Part shown: piece after piece, positions 52,724 through 61,837 of the stretch
How positions within the stretch are numbered: position 1 is the stretch's first letter
How the letters are laid out: the number at the start of each line of letters is the position of its first letter
Assembly: GCF_025997995.1 (NCBI RefSeq)
Contig: NZ_AP026683.1
Span: 2,108,501 to 2,172,500 of the forward strand
Direction: 5' to 3'
Length of the DNA: 64,000 bases
DNA from: Sediminibacterium sp. TEGAF015
GTDB taxonomy: Bacteria > Bacteroidota > Bacteroidia > Chitinophagales > Chitinophagaceae
Made by a program: the position numbers and the translations under genes
Notes under the pieces: generated by a model
What the model was told of the DNA's origin: nothing
Database searches by the model: none
Seen by the model: only the letters and a program-made list of their open reading frames with translations

Positions 52724-54016
52724 ATGAATATGAAAAAGACATTATTTATCTGCTTAATTTTTATAAGTTTTATTTCGCTGCATGCACAAAGTTTACAACC
52801 CAATGAACAAAAATTAATAAAAAGGATTGAAGAAAACTATCCTGAAATGATGGCATTATTAAAAAATTCTGTAAACATCAATAGCGGCACTTTTAATATA
52901 GGAGGTGTAAAAGCAGTTGGTGATTTATATGCTACAGAGTTGGCCAAACTTGGATTCACGATTGAATGGATTACGTTACCCGACTCTTTAAAAAGAGCAG
53001 GGCATTTAGTAGCTACCAGAAAAGGAAAGAAAGGAAAAAGAATTATGTTGTTGGGGCATTTAGATACTGTATTTGAACCTGATATGCCTGCCAATCCCTT
53101 TACCGTTTTGAATGATAGTACCATAACCGGACAGGGCATTAACGATATGAAAGGCGGCGATGTAATCATCATTGCTGCCATGAAAGCTATGCACGAACTA
53201 AATCTGTTGAATGATGCAACAATCACCATTTATATGACAGGTGATGAAGAAAATGCAGGCGAACCAAGAAGCATTAGCCGGGGCGACTTTATTGAAAGAG
53301 CAAAACAACACGATATAGTGTTGGCATTTGAAGGAGCTGCAGGATTAAATACTATTGCCACTGCCCGAAGAGGTTCCAGCGGTTGGGAATTAGAAGTAGA
53401 AGGAAAGCAAGGACATTCATCCGGTGTATTTGGTAATGCAGGATACGGTGCTATTTATGAAGCGGCTAGAATTGTCAATAGTTTCAGAGAAACTTTAAGC
53501 AAAGAAAAATACCTCACTTTTAATCCAGGCATTTTTATTGGGGGATCAGAAGTGTCTGCCAACTTTGAGCAACAGAGAGGTGAGGCTTCAGGCAAAACCA
53601 ATATCATTTCACCTAAAACTTATGTAAATGGTGACCTACGTTTTTTAACTGAAGAACAAAAAAACAGTGCTCGTAAAACCATGCAAGCCATTGTAAGTAA
53701 TTCTTTAGCAGGAACAAAAGCAATCATTCGTTTTCAGGACGGTATTCCCTCAATGGCTCCTACCAAAGGAAATGAAGGCTTAGCAAACATCTTAAGTAAG
53801 ACTAGTGAAGATATGGGATTGGGAAAAGTATTGCCTGGTGATCCTGGCAGCAGGGGCGCTGGTGATATTTCTTATGTAGCAGCTTATGCAGATTGCTTGG
53901 ATGGATTAGGTGCTGCTGGCAAAGGTGCACATGCGCCTGGAGAAACATTGAACACAAAACTCTATCCAATTCTAATGAAGCGTGGCGCTGTTTTTATTTA
54001 TCGACTAATACAGTAA
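52724..54016 (+). CDS. Exported M20-family metallopeptidase (glutamate carboxypeptidase-like)
   Basis: A 430-residue exported zinc peptidase. A signal peptide covers about 1-22 (ISLHAQ); a second ATG at 52730 is possible. Metal ligands and catalytic residues are in LLGHLDTVF (His), GQGINDMKGGD (bridging Asp) and TGDEENAG (general-base Glu and ligand), with the last His in GAHAPGE. The dimerisation or lid domain is inserted at about 200-310. The pattern is that of carboxypeptidase G2/glutamate carboxypeptidase members, which remove C-terminal Glu or similar residues. It should act in the periplasm on peptides or folate-like amides. The preceding 179-base gap is A+T-rich without a clear site. 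Confidence 0.93.
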   Translation: MNMKKTLFICLIFISFISLHAQSLQPNEQKLIKRIEENYPEMMALLKNSVNINSGTFNIGGVKAVGDLYATELAKLGFTIEWITLPDSLKRAGHLVATRKGKKGKRIMLLGHLDTVFEPDMPANPFTVLNDSTITGQGINDMKGGDVIIIAAMKAMHELNLLNDATITIYMTGDEENAGEPRSISRGDFIERAKQHDIVLAFEGAAGLNTIATARRGSSGWELEVEGKQGHSSGVFGNAGYGAIYEAARIVNSFRETLSKEKYLTFNPGIFIGGSEVSANFEQQRGEASGKTNIISPKTYVNGDLRFLTEEQKNSARKTMQAIVSNSLAGTKAIIRFQDGIPSMAPTKGNEGLANILSKTSEDMGLGKVLPGDPGSRGAGDISYVAAYADCLDGLGAAGKGAHAPGETLNTKLYPILMKRGAVFIYRLIQ

Positions 54017-54063
54017 TTTTAATAGAAGTAATCAAAAAATTATCAATAGAACAAGGGAAAACC

Positions 54064-55320
54064 TTAAAAGGTCTCTAGCAGATTCACATAAATACCACTA
54101 CTTCCATCTCTACCAATACCAAAATCGATCCCGATATTGGTATTGGTTTTCTTGCTCATTTTAATTCTTAATCCAACTCCATATCCCGCTGCAAATTCAT
54201 CTGCTAATTTTTGTTGTTTAGCTTCATTCGTTGCCGTCGTAAGATTTAAAAATGCAACGCCACCCAAAAAACCATTTTTGGTTATCGGAAATCGATACTC
54301 GGCTTCTCCATACCACATATTTTCGCCTCTAATTCTCCCCTGTACATATCCTCTTCCAGTTCTGTTATACATATCCCAAGAAATTCCCGGCATTTCCAAA
54401 TAGGGTTGTTTGCCACTCGTTACAAATTGACCCATGGTCCAGAATCCAAGAATATGAGGCCTTTCCCGGTGTTTTGCCGGATTCCAGTAGGTTCTGAATT
54501 CGTAATACAGCGTGTTGTGTGAACGTGTACTTCCAAAGATCTCATTGTTTACTCTAAAACTGATGAGCGCATACTGACCCTTACGTGGATTCACTGCGTT
54601 ATCTCTCTTGTCTAAAAGAAGATGAAAACTAATCCCAACAGAGGCATATTGATCCTGTCGAATATTATTCAGTTTAGAATAATCATAATGAGCAGTAAGA
54701 AACGGACTAGTTGAACTTGTATCTAGCAATTGGTCCACGATATTATAATGACGGTCAATATTTACGCCAACCCCGGCATACAAAGAACCCTTCAATTTTT
54801 TATACAAGGTTTGATAAAATCGAATGTAATTGAACTTCATAGGCTGCTCTTTAGCAGCAGGCCTGAAACGATTGTTGAAGTTAATTCCGAGTCCATACGT
54901 AGCCTGAGAAAAAATAAGCCATCTCCAATCACCTTGCAAAATCCACTGATCGTCTTTCAAATAAATTAAATTCCGTGCATTAAAATTGAATTGATTTCTG
55001 GTAGTAATGGTAGCATTTGCCAATATGTTAGATCTGTGCGTACTGCTTGCATGACCCGATAAAAAACTAGTACTAATGCCTCCACCAATTACAAAACCCA
55101 ATGCAGGATTGTAGCCAGGGATCGGTAAAACACTGGTATAAAGCTTACGAGGAACAAATGAATCCACCTCATTTTTTACAGATTTTCTATTGGACCCAAA
55201 CAAGTAATCATTTAAATCTTTTTCTGGATAGGCCTTTTGTTCTTGTGCCAAAACTGAAAATGAAACGGCTAATAAGAAAGACAAATGAATGAGCCGATTA
55301 AAGAATGAATAGCTAGCCAT
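54064..55320 (-). CDS. Omp85-like outer-membrane barrel protein without POTRA domains
   Basis: A 418-residue outer-membrane protein starting at 55320 (MASYSFFNRLIHLSF), where a clean signal peptide ends in SVLAQ. Only about 50 residues precede the barrel, so there is no room for POTRA domains. The barrel shows the BamA/TamA family (bacterial surface antigen) features LDKRDNAVNPRKGQYALISF and the RIRGENMWYGEAEYRFPI strand, with a final Phe. It could be a passive pore or a lipid/protein export barrel. It is divergent from the M24 peptidase gene, and their 126-base gap holds a 15-bp palindrome. Confidence 0.87.
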   Translation of the reverse strand: MASYSFFNRLIHLSFLLAVSFSVLAQEQKAYPEKDLNDYLFGSNRKSVKNEVDSFVPRKLYTSVLPIPGYNPALGFVIGGGISTSFLSGHASSTHRSNILANATITTRNQFNFNARNLIYLKDDQWILQGDWRWLIFSQATYGLGINFNNRFRPAAKEQPMKFNYIRFYQTLYKKLKGSLYAGVGVNIDRHYNIVDQLLDTSSTSPFLTAHYDYSKLNNIRQDQYASVGISFHLLLDKRDNAVNPRKGQYALISFRVNNEIFGSTRSHNTLYYEFRTYWNPAKHRERPHILGFWTMGQFVTSGKQPYLEMPGISWDMYNRTGRGYVQGRIRGENMWYGEAEYRFPITKNGFLGGVAFLNLTTATNEAKQQKLADEFAAGYGVGLRIKMSKKTNTNIGIDFGIGRDGSSGIYVNLLETF

Positions 55321-55427
55321 GTACACAATACGAGGCAGCGAATCAAAAGAATGAATTACAGAAGACAAAGAATTAGGCAATGCAAAATGTATTCAGTAAA
55401 AGTACAATAAAGTATTTTAGTATATTC

Positions 55428-55442
55428 AATACTTAAAGTATT
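55428..55442. promoter_or_regulatory. 15-bp palindrome next to the M24 peptidase start, likely operator
   Basis: AATACTT-A-AAGTATT is a perfect palindrome that ends four bases before the ATG at 55447. A further AAGTATT copy lies at 55410-55416 and would form a larger inverted pair with the first arm. The divergent outer-membrane barrel gene begins 108 bases away. It fits a repressor site at the transcription start. Confidence 0.5.
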
Positions 55443-55446
55443 TACC

Positions 55447-56802
55447 ATGAGTCGAATTATTAGAAAATCATTTTTACTAAGCTGTCTTTTATTGATAACA
55501 TCATTGCAAATTGAGGCACAGCAAGTACTTCCGCTAAAAGATCAAGCTAAAGTGATTGATGAAATTTTAGATGAACGGTTGAATCTGCTATTACCTCGGT
55601 TAATGGAGAAAACAGGAATTGACATGTGGGTAATGATTACACGTGAGTACAATGAAGACCCGATTGTAAAAACTTTTTTACCTGCAACCTGGATCAGTGC
55701 CCGAAGAACCACCATGTTGGTATTTTATTATAATCCAGAAACAAAAGAATATACCAAATCTGCTGTTGCCAGATACAATGTAGGGAATACTATCAAAGCA
55801 GCATGGGACATGACGAAATATCCCGACCAATACGAAGCATTAATGGCAATTATACAAAAACACCAGCCTAAAAAAATTGGCATCAATACTTCTGCAAGCT
55901 TCGGACATGCGGATGGATTAGACCATACTGCTTACGAGCAATTCATGCAAAAGTTACCGGTAAAATTTAAAACAGGAGTTGTATCGGCGGAACCTTTGGC
56001 AGTTGCCTGGCTGGAAACGAGAACTGAAAGAGAAATGCAGATTTATCCGCAGGTGATAGAAATTAGCAAAGCCATCATTGCAGAAGGATTCAGCAGCAAA
56101 GTAATTACTCCGGGTATCACCAGTTCTGAAGACCTGGTTTGGTGGTACAGACAAAAAATAAACCAATTGGGATTAAGCACCTGGTTTCATCCTTCCGTAG
56201 AAATACAACGCAATGACGCAACCGTATTTGATCATTTAACAGCATTCAGCAATAAGGGATATGATGCCAAAAACATCATTCAGCAAGGCGACTTGCTGCA
56301 TGTAGATTTTGGGATTACCTATTTAAGACTAAACTCTGATATTCAGGAGCACGCTTATGTATTAAAACCCGGAGAAAAAGATGCACCCGACTATTTAAAA
56401 AATGCATTAGCCGCCGGCAATCGTTTACAGGATATTCTAACCAATCAGTTTGCTTTGCTTAAATCGGGCAATGCTATTTTAAAAGATGCTTTAGCTCAGG
56501 CAAAAAAAGAAGGGATTAACGCCACTATTTATACGCATCCGATTGGTTCACACGGACACGCTGCTGGACCCACTATTGGTATATGGGATATGCAAAACGG
56601 TGTGCCCGGAAGCGGTGATTACCCTATGTATTATCATACCGCCTACAGTATTGAATTAAATGCAGCGGTAGAAATTAAGGAATGGAAAAAATCCATTCGC
56701 ATTATGTTGGAGCAGGATGGTTATTATGATCAGAGTGGATTCAGGTACATCAGTGGCAGACAAACAAAGTTGCACCTTGTAGGCAATGCCAGCTGGCAGT
56801 AA
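55447..56802 (+). CDS. Exported M24-family metallopeptidase (Xaa-Pro aminopeptidase-like)
   Basis: A 451-residue exported peptidase. A signal peptide (about 1-24, IEAQQ) is followed by a creatinase-type N-terminal domain (about 30-180) and the pita-bread catalytic domain. The five metal ligands appear in order: HVDFG (Asp), LNSDIQEHA (Asp), GHAAGPTIG (His), YSIELN (Glu) and IMLEQDG (Glu). It should remove an N-terminal residue next to proline or act on a related imide bond. The two upstream genes also encode exported or outer-membrane proteins, but no operon is shared because a divergent promoter region precedes it. Confidence 0.92.
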   Translation: MSRIIRKSFLLSCLLLITSLQIEAQQVLPLKDQAKVIDEILDERLNLLLPRLMEKTGIDMWVMITREYNEDPIVKTFLPATWISARRTTMLVFYYNPETKEYTKSAVARYNVGNTIKAAWDMTKYPDQYEALMAIIQKHQPKKIGINTSASFGHADGLDHTAYEQFMQKLPVKFKTGVVSAEPLAVAWLETRTEREMQIYPQVIEISKAIIAEGFSSKVITPGITSSEDLVWWYRQKINQLGLSTWFHPSVEIQRNDATVFDHLTAFSNKGYDAKNIIQQGDLLHVDFGITYLRLNSDIQEHAYVLKPGEKDAPDYLKNALAAGNRLQDILTNQFALLKSGNAILKDALAQAKKEGINATIYTHPIGSHGHAAGPTIGIWDMQNGVPGSGDYPMYYHTAYSIELNAAVEIKEWKKSIRIMLEQDGYYDQSGFRYISGRQTKLHLVGNASWQ

Positions 56803-56847
56803 TTTTCATTTGTGTAAATAAATTTACTACTGTATTACAGAAAAGTT

Positions 56848-58128
56848 TTATTCAGTTTCAGATGGCGCTGAATTAAGCGGAACCAGTGCGCTCATAATAT
56901 AGGCTGGAATTGTGCAGATAATTATCCAAACAAAGAATTCATAGTAACCCATATAGTCGCTGAAAAAACCACTCACCATACCAGGCAATAAATAAGCGAG
57001 GTACATAATAGCCATTGCAAAACTAAAATTAGCCAACTGGTATTTCCCCGGAGTCAGCTCCTGTAGTATAAAGAATATAAGAGCCATTAATCCAAAACCA
57101 TAGCATAAGTGCTGAAAAGCAACCATGACAATAATAGACAATTCATCTACTGGTTGTGCAATCGCCAGATAAGTATACACCAGATAAGACAAATTCATAA
57201 CTGCACACAAAGTCATTAAAGTCTTGCGGTTAAAAGATTTTGATGCAGCAAAATAGCTGGCAGCCAGTGATCCTATTACAATAGCGACTAACCCTACAAT
57301 ATCAAAAATAAAACTTGCATCAGCCTTATCAATTCCCAAACCACCTTCAATTCTGGAAGCTTTAAAAAACAAAGGAGCAATTTTAACTGCCTGAGCTTCG
57401 GCCAGCCTGAATAAGAAAACAAATCCAATCCCGAAAACTAAATTCTTTTTTCTGATAAACTGAAGTAGTACATCCTTATAAATTACAACAGCTTCAGGGG
57501 CAGATTCTACTTCGTGTAAGGCATTCCCTCCTGTAGGAATTTTGGTTGCGGATATTACACCCGCTGTAATCATAAGGACTGCATAAATCAACATTACTAC
57601 CATCCAGGCAATTTTTAACCCGTAAGACTCCTGAAGCAAGAAAGCCAGTGCAACCAACCCTGGACCAAATAAGGATTTTGCCAAAGTAAAAAATACGGTT
57701 TGCCATCCGGCAAACTGTTGTTGTTGCTTAGCACTCAATTCATTTACATAGATACCATCAATAGCGGCATCCTGTGTAGCAGCAGCCACAGCAATAGCAA
57801 TGAAGAATCCAATTGATAAACCAAAAAAGCGATCAGAAATTAAACTCACTGCCACCAGCGCAAATAAAACACCCAAAAAGAACTGTGATACATACACGAA
57901 ATATCTTTTTGTTTGAAACATTTCCAATAAAGGTGCCCATAAAAATTTTAACGCCCAGGGCAACATGATAACGGAAGTCCAGAATGCTATTTCAGTATCT
58001 GTTACCTCAAAGGACTCGTACATGGTAGCTACTGTGCTAGATAAGGCAATAAAAGGAATTCCCCTGGCCATCCAGGAACTGGCAATCCAACCTAAAGGAG
58101 AAGATGATTTTGTAATTATTTCAGACAC
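56848..58128 (-). CDS. AmpG-like MFS transporter
   Basis: A 426-residue inner-membrane transporter with about 12 hydrophobic helices. The segment ATQDAAIDGIYV in helix 4 and the GIPFIALSSTVATMY start resemble the AmpG/acetyl-CoA transporter branch of the major facilitator superfamily. AmpG proteins import anhydro-muropeptides for cell-wall recycling; other members move small organic cations or CoA derivatives, so the substrate is uncertain. It lies 69 bases after the amidase stop on the same strand and may be co-transcribed. The C-terminus is short and Ser/Glu-rich. Confidence 0.88.
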   Translation of the reverse strand: MSEIITKSSSPLGWIASSWMARGIPFIALSSTVATMYESFEVTDTEIAFWTSVIMLPWALKFLWAPLLEMFQTKRYFVYVSQFFLGVLFALVAVSLISDRFFGLSIGFFIAIAVAAATQDAAIDGIYVNELSAKQQQQFAGWQTVFFTLAKSLFGPGLVALAFLLQESYGLKIAWMVVMLIYAVLMITAGVISATKIPTGGNALHEVESAPEAVVIYKDVLLQFIRKKNLVFGIGFVFLFRLAEAQAVKIAPLFFKASRIEGGLGIDKADASFIFDIVGLVAIVIGSLAASYFAASKSFNRKTLMTLCAVMNLSYLVYTYLAIAQPVDELSIIVMVAFQHLCYGFGLMALIFFILQELTPGKYQLANFSFAMAIMYLAYLLPGMVSGFFSDYMGYYEFFVWIIICTIPAYIMSALVPLNSAPSETE

Positions 58129-58197
58129 ATTATTAGATTAAACCCTTTATTAAATTAAACCCATGATTAAAAATATGAATATACCGTAAATTTTGAC

Positions 58198-59859
58198 TTA
58201 AATAGATCGTTTGAAACGAGGAACTTTTCTATGCTTGGTTGCCTGTTCAAATGCATAAGCCAAACCTATTATTTTTCCTTCTTCATATTTGGACGCAATA
58301 AAAGAAAGTCCAACAGGCAATCCATGAATATCTCCCATAGGAACAGTAATATGCGGATAACCAGCCATGGCTGCAGGAGGACAAAAATAAAATCCAGGAT
58401 CATAGTCTCCGTTAACCCAATCAATACAGTGTGCTGGCCCGTAACTGGTACCTACAATTGCATCCAGCTGGTTCTTCTGCATAATACGGTCTATAATACC
58501 GCGCGCCGAAGTAGATGTAGCCAATGCCTTTAAGTATTCATTGCTTTTTAAATCTCCTTTGGCATTGCTCATCTCAACCAGTTCCTGTTTAAAATAAGGC
58601 ATGGCTTTGTCTGCATTTTTTTTATTAAACTCAATCAGTTCACTCATCGACTTAACCCCTTTTTTAACCCCGGATAAATATTTATTTAATCCATCTTTAA
58701 ACTCATATAATAAAACCTGGAATTCGGCCTCACCCAAAGCACCTGTTTCTTTCACCAATTCAACAGGTATGATGGTAGCACCCAATTGCTTTAACTGATC
58801 AATCGTTTTTTGATACAGCGTCACTACTTCTTCCTGTCGGCCTCTTAAAAAAGATTGCTCTACCCCAATGCGCTTGCCTTTCAAAGCATTTTTATCGAGG
58901 AAACTGGTATAGTCTTTTGCAATTTTATCTTTTGCATTTGCAGTAATGGAATCAGCAGGATCTACTCCTACCATGGCATTCAACAAAATTGCAGCATCCG
59001 CAACGGTTCTGGTCATAGGCCCAGCTGTATCCTGTGTGGCAGAAATAGGTATGATTCCTGAGCGGCTAACAAGTCCTACCGTTGGCTTAATTCCTACAAT
59101 ACCACAAAAAGAAGCAGGTGCAATAACAGAGCCATCGGTTTCGGTACCAACAGCAACTGCGCACAAATTGGCAGACACTGCCACAGCTGATCCGGAACTG
59201 GAACCACAGGGAGAACGATTGATCACATAAGGATTTCTGGTTTGTCCGCCTCTACTACTCCATCCGCTGCTAGATCTTGTTGATCTGAAATTAGCCCATT
59301 CACTTAAATTGGTTTTACCAATGATTAAAGCACCGGCTTTTCGCAACTGAGTAACTACAAAAGCATCTTTTGCGGCAACATGATCGGCCAATGCAATGGA
59401 ACCGGCTGTTGTATGCATTTTATCTGCTGTGTCAATATTGTCTTTAATCATAATTGGTATCCCATGTAGTGGTCCGCGAAGCTTACCCTGCTTTCGCTCC
59501 TTATCCATTTGCTCTGCAAGCATCAGCGCTTCCGGATTTACTTCAATTACCGATTTTAAATCGTGTCTTCCCTGATCAACTTCACTAATTCGGGTTAAGT
59601 ATAATTCAGCTAGTTTAACTGAAGTGTATTTGCCTGATTGTAACCCCTGCTGTAATTCTGCAATGGTAATTTCTGACAATTCAAACTCGTCTCTGCCCAA
59701 TTCAGCGGCAGCCGAAATTTCGGCGCTATCGCGCTTTTTGTCTTCAGCGTTATTAGCACCACTGCTACATCCAGCTAACCCGGAAGCAACTGTACCTGTT
59801 ACTGTTACAGCAGCGGCAGCTGCTAAAGAACCATTGCGTAAAAACTTTCTTCTGTTCAT
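58198..59859 (-). CDS. Tat-exported lipoprotein amidase (amidase signature family)
   Basis: A 553-residue enzyme starting at 59859. The N-terminus carries a twin-arginine signal (NRRKFLRNG) and a lipobox (ASGLAGCSS), so it is a Tat-exported lipoprotein. The amidase-signature catalytic triad is visible: Lys in IMIKDN, cis-Ser in GSSSGS and nucleophile Ser in TETDGSV. Aryl-, fatty-acid or peptide amides are possible substrates. A longer frame from 59937 would cover the divergent psuK promoter and is rejected. It is divergent from psuK with 65 bases between, and the AmpG-like transporter gene follows. Confidence 0.92.
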   Translation of the reverse strand: MNRRKFLRNGSLAAAAAVTVTGTVASGLAGCSSGANNAEDKKRDSAEISAAAELGRDEFELSEITIAELQQGLQSGKYTSVKLAELYLTRISEVDQGRHDLKSVIEVNPEALMLAEQMDKERKQGKLRGPLHGIPIMIKDNIDTADKMHTTAGSIALADHVAAKDAFVVTQLRKAGALIIGKTNLSEWANFRSTRSSSGWSSRGGQTRNPYVINRSPCGSSSGSAVAVSANLCAVAVGTETDGSVIAPASFCGIVGIKPTVGLVSRSGIIPISATQDTAGPMTRTVADAAILLNAMVGVDPADSITANAKDKIAKDYTSFLDKNALKGKRIGVEQSFLRGRQEEVVTLYQKTIDQLKQLGATIIPVELVKETGALGEAEFQVLLYEFKDGLNKYLSGVKKGVKSMSELIEFNKKNADKAMPYFKQELVEMSNAKGDLKSNEYLKALATSTSARGIIDRIMQKNQLDAIVGTSYGPAHCIDWVNGDYDPGFYFCPPAAMAGYPHITVPMGDIHGLPVGLSFIASKYEEGKIIGLAYAFEQATKHRKVPRFKRSI

Positions 59860-59912
59860 TGTAAAATATTTAACCACCATGAAAATAATGAAAAAAAGGT
59901 CAACCGAGTTTG

Positions 59913-59920
59913 TACATTTG
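59913..59920 (+). promoter_or_regulatory. -7 promoter box of psuK (TACATTTG)
   Basis: An exact TAnnTTTG match, four bases before the ATG at 59925. It overlaps a TTG that would otherwise lengthen the gene by five codons, so the ATG is the likely start. The leader must be nearly absent. Confidence 0.6.
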
Positions 59921-59924
59921 CCGG

Positions 59925-60857
59925 ATGTCAAAGCCAATCATTTGCGTGGGAGCTATTTTAGTGGATGAGCTCATTCATGCAGCCGTTCCCATTTTACCTG
60001 CCACTACCGTAAATGCTCATATTACTAAAACCGCTGGAGGCGTAGCACATAATATTGCCAAGCAATTAAGCATTCTTGGCGTGAATATTCAGTTGATTAG
60101 TGTATTTGGAAATGACAGTGATGGCGATTGGTTAAAACAATCCTGCGCTGCTGCTGGTGTAAAAATAGACGCCAGCATTACCAAAGAAGGTATATCCGGT
60201 AGATATACCGGCGTGCTAAATTCTGATGGATCATTATATGCAGCTTTCTTATCGAACGCAGCCGTTGAAATGGTTACACCTGAGCATTTACAAAAGCATG
60301 AAGCTTTGCTCCAGACTGCTCAATATATCATGGCTGATGCCAATACCAGTATTGAAAGCATGAACTGGTTACTTTCTTTCAGCAACAGAACAGGAATACC
60401 TTTTATTATAGAACCCGTATCTGTACCACCTGCAATGAAACTGCAGCAAATGGATCTGAATGGTTTGTATATGGTAACGCCCAATGAAGATGAGTTACCT
60501 GTTATTTGCAGTGCAAAATCTTTCTTAACGCAATTACAGGTAGAAGAACTATTGAAGCGTGGCGTAAAAAATATCTGGCTGCACAATGGCAAACAAGGAT
60601 CTGCTTTTTATACCAAAGACAAGACCGTTACACTACATGCTCCCGATATTGAAGTAGTAGATTGTACCGGCGCTGGCGACGGATCCTTGTCCGGATTTTT
60701 ATTAGGAAAAACATTGGGCAAAACCGATGAAGAGTGTATTAAACTAGCACATACTTTATCTGCAGAAATTTTACAGGTAAACGGAGCCATTGTGACCCAT
60801 TTAACACAGGAGCAATTACTGAATAATGTGAACAAATACTATCCGAGCATACCCTAA
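59925..60857 (+). CDS. psuK: PfkB-family carbohydrate kinase, likely pseudouridine kinase
   Basis: A 310-residue ribokinase-family enzyme. The N-terminus MSKPIICVGAILVDEL and the GGVAHNIAKQL segment bind the sugar. The ATP/anion-hole motif is CTGAGDGSLSGF, with the catalytic Asp in GAGD (about 250). The gene lies 48 bases upstream of psuG on the same strand, and this gene pair defines pseudouridine breakdown: the kinase makes pseudouridine 5'-phosphate, which PsuG splits. The family assignment is sure; pseudouridine as substrate rests on the psuG neighbour. Confidence 0.88.
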   Translation: MSKPIICVGAILVDELIHAAVPILPATTVNAHITKTAGGVAHNIAKQLSILGVNIQLISVFGNDSDGDWLKQSCAAAGVKIDASITKEGISGRYTGVLNSDGSLYAAFLSNAAVEMVTPEHLQKHEALLQTAQYIMADANTSIESMNWLLSFSNRTGIPFIIEPVSVPPAMKLQQMDLNGLYMVTPNEDELPVICSAKSFLTQLQVEELLKRGVKNIWLHNGKQGSAFYTKDKTVTLHAPDIEVVDCTGAGDGSLSGFLLGKTLGKTDEECIKLAHTLSAEILQVNGAIVTHLTQEQLLNNVNKYYPSIP

Positions 60858-60905
60858 AAAGTGAGCACACAAACAACACGACCATTCTTTTAAAATGATA
60901 ACCTA

Positions 60906-61829
60906 ATGACGCAGCCATCTAATTTTCATATCCATCCAGAAGTTGCAGCAGCCTTAAGAGATGGAGAACCCGTGGTTGCATTGGAAAGTACCATTATATC
61001 ACATGGTATGCCCTATCCACAGAATGTAGCTACCGCAAGGGTTGTGGAAGATATTGTAAGAAAGAATGGAGCTGTTCCTGCTACAATCGCCATCATCAAA
61101 GGAAAATGTACGGTAGGTTTAACCCAGGAAGAATTGGAATATTTTGGACAGGCAAAAGACGTGCAGAAAGTAAGCTTGCGAGACATGCCCTATGTTGTTA
61201 GTCAGGGATTATATGGTGCCACAACCGTAGCAGCCACTATGCGGATTGCAGCCATGGCAGGCATTTCTATTTTTGTAACGGGAGGAATTGGAGGCGTACA
61301 CAGAGGAGCAGAAAAAAATATGGATATATCTGCGGACCTAACAGAAATGCAACAAACCAATGTGGCTGTTGTATCTGCTGGTGTTAAATCTATTTTAGAC
61401 ATTGGTCTTACACTTGAATATTTAGAAACCCTGGGGGTTCCTGTGGTAACCATTGGTCAGGAAGCATTTCCCAGTTTTTATTCGCAGGATAGTGGACATA
61501 AAAGTCCCTTACAGTTAAATACACCCGAAGAAATAGCAGCGATGCTAAAAGTGAAATGGGAGATGGGTTTGAAAGGATCGGTACTCATTGCCAATCCGAT
61601 ACCCGCTGATCTGGAAATACCCGCTGCCATAATGGAAGAGCATATCGTATTGGCTTTAGACGCCGCTTCACGAGCAGGTGTAAGAGGAAAAGATCTCACA
61701 CCTTATTTACTCAGTTATATAGCCAAACACACGAATGGAGAAAGTTTAGACGCCAATATTGCATTGATAAAAAACAATGCAGCTATTGGCGCCCAGATTG
61801 CAGTTGCGTTATCTGCGATTATAGATTAA
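60906..61829 (+). CDS. psuG: Pseudouridine-5'-phosphate glycosidase
   Basis: A 307-residue enzyme that reversibly splits the C-C bond of pseudouridine 5'-phosphate into uracil and ribose 5-phosphate. Family marks are PVVALESTIISHGMPYP at the start (catalytic Glu in the ALEST context), ATIAIIKGKCTVGL, FVTGGIGGVHRGAE and the SAGVKSILDIG segment. The length fits the family. It follows psuK closely and is probably co-transcribed. The uracil could be used for salvage. The convergent DUF1080 gene ends 8 bases after its stop. Confidence 0.95.
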   Translation: MTQPSNFHIHPEVAAALRDGEPVVALESTIISHGMPYPQNVATARVVEDIVRKNGAVPATIAIIKGKCTVGLTQEELEYFGQAKDVQKVSLRDMPYVVSQGLYGATTVAATMRIAAMAGISIFVTGGIGGVHRGAEKNMDISADLTEMQQTNVAVVSAGVKSILDIGLTLEYLETLGVPVVTIGQEAFPSFYSQDSGHKSPLQLNTPEEIAAMLKVKWEMGLKGSVLIANPIPADLEIPAAIMEEHIVLALDAASRAGVRGKDLTPYLLSYIAKHTNGESLDANIALIKNNAAIGAQIAVALSAIID

Positions 61830-61837
61830 TACCCTAT

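Noticed and set aside
59910..59924. TTG start extending psuK by five codons
   Set aside because: The TTG overlaps an exact TAnnTTTG promoter box, and the family-like N-terminus begins at the ATG at 59925.
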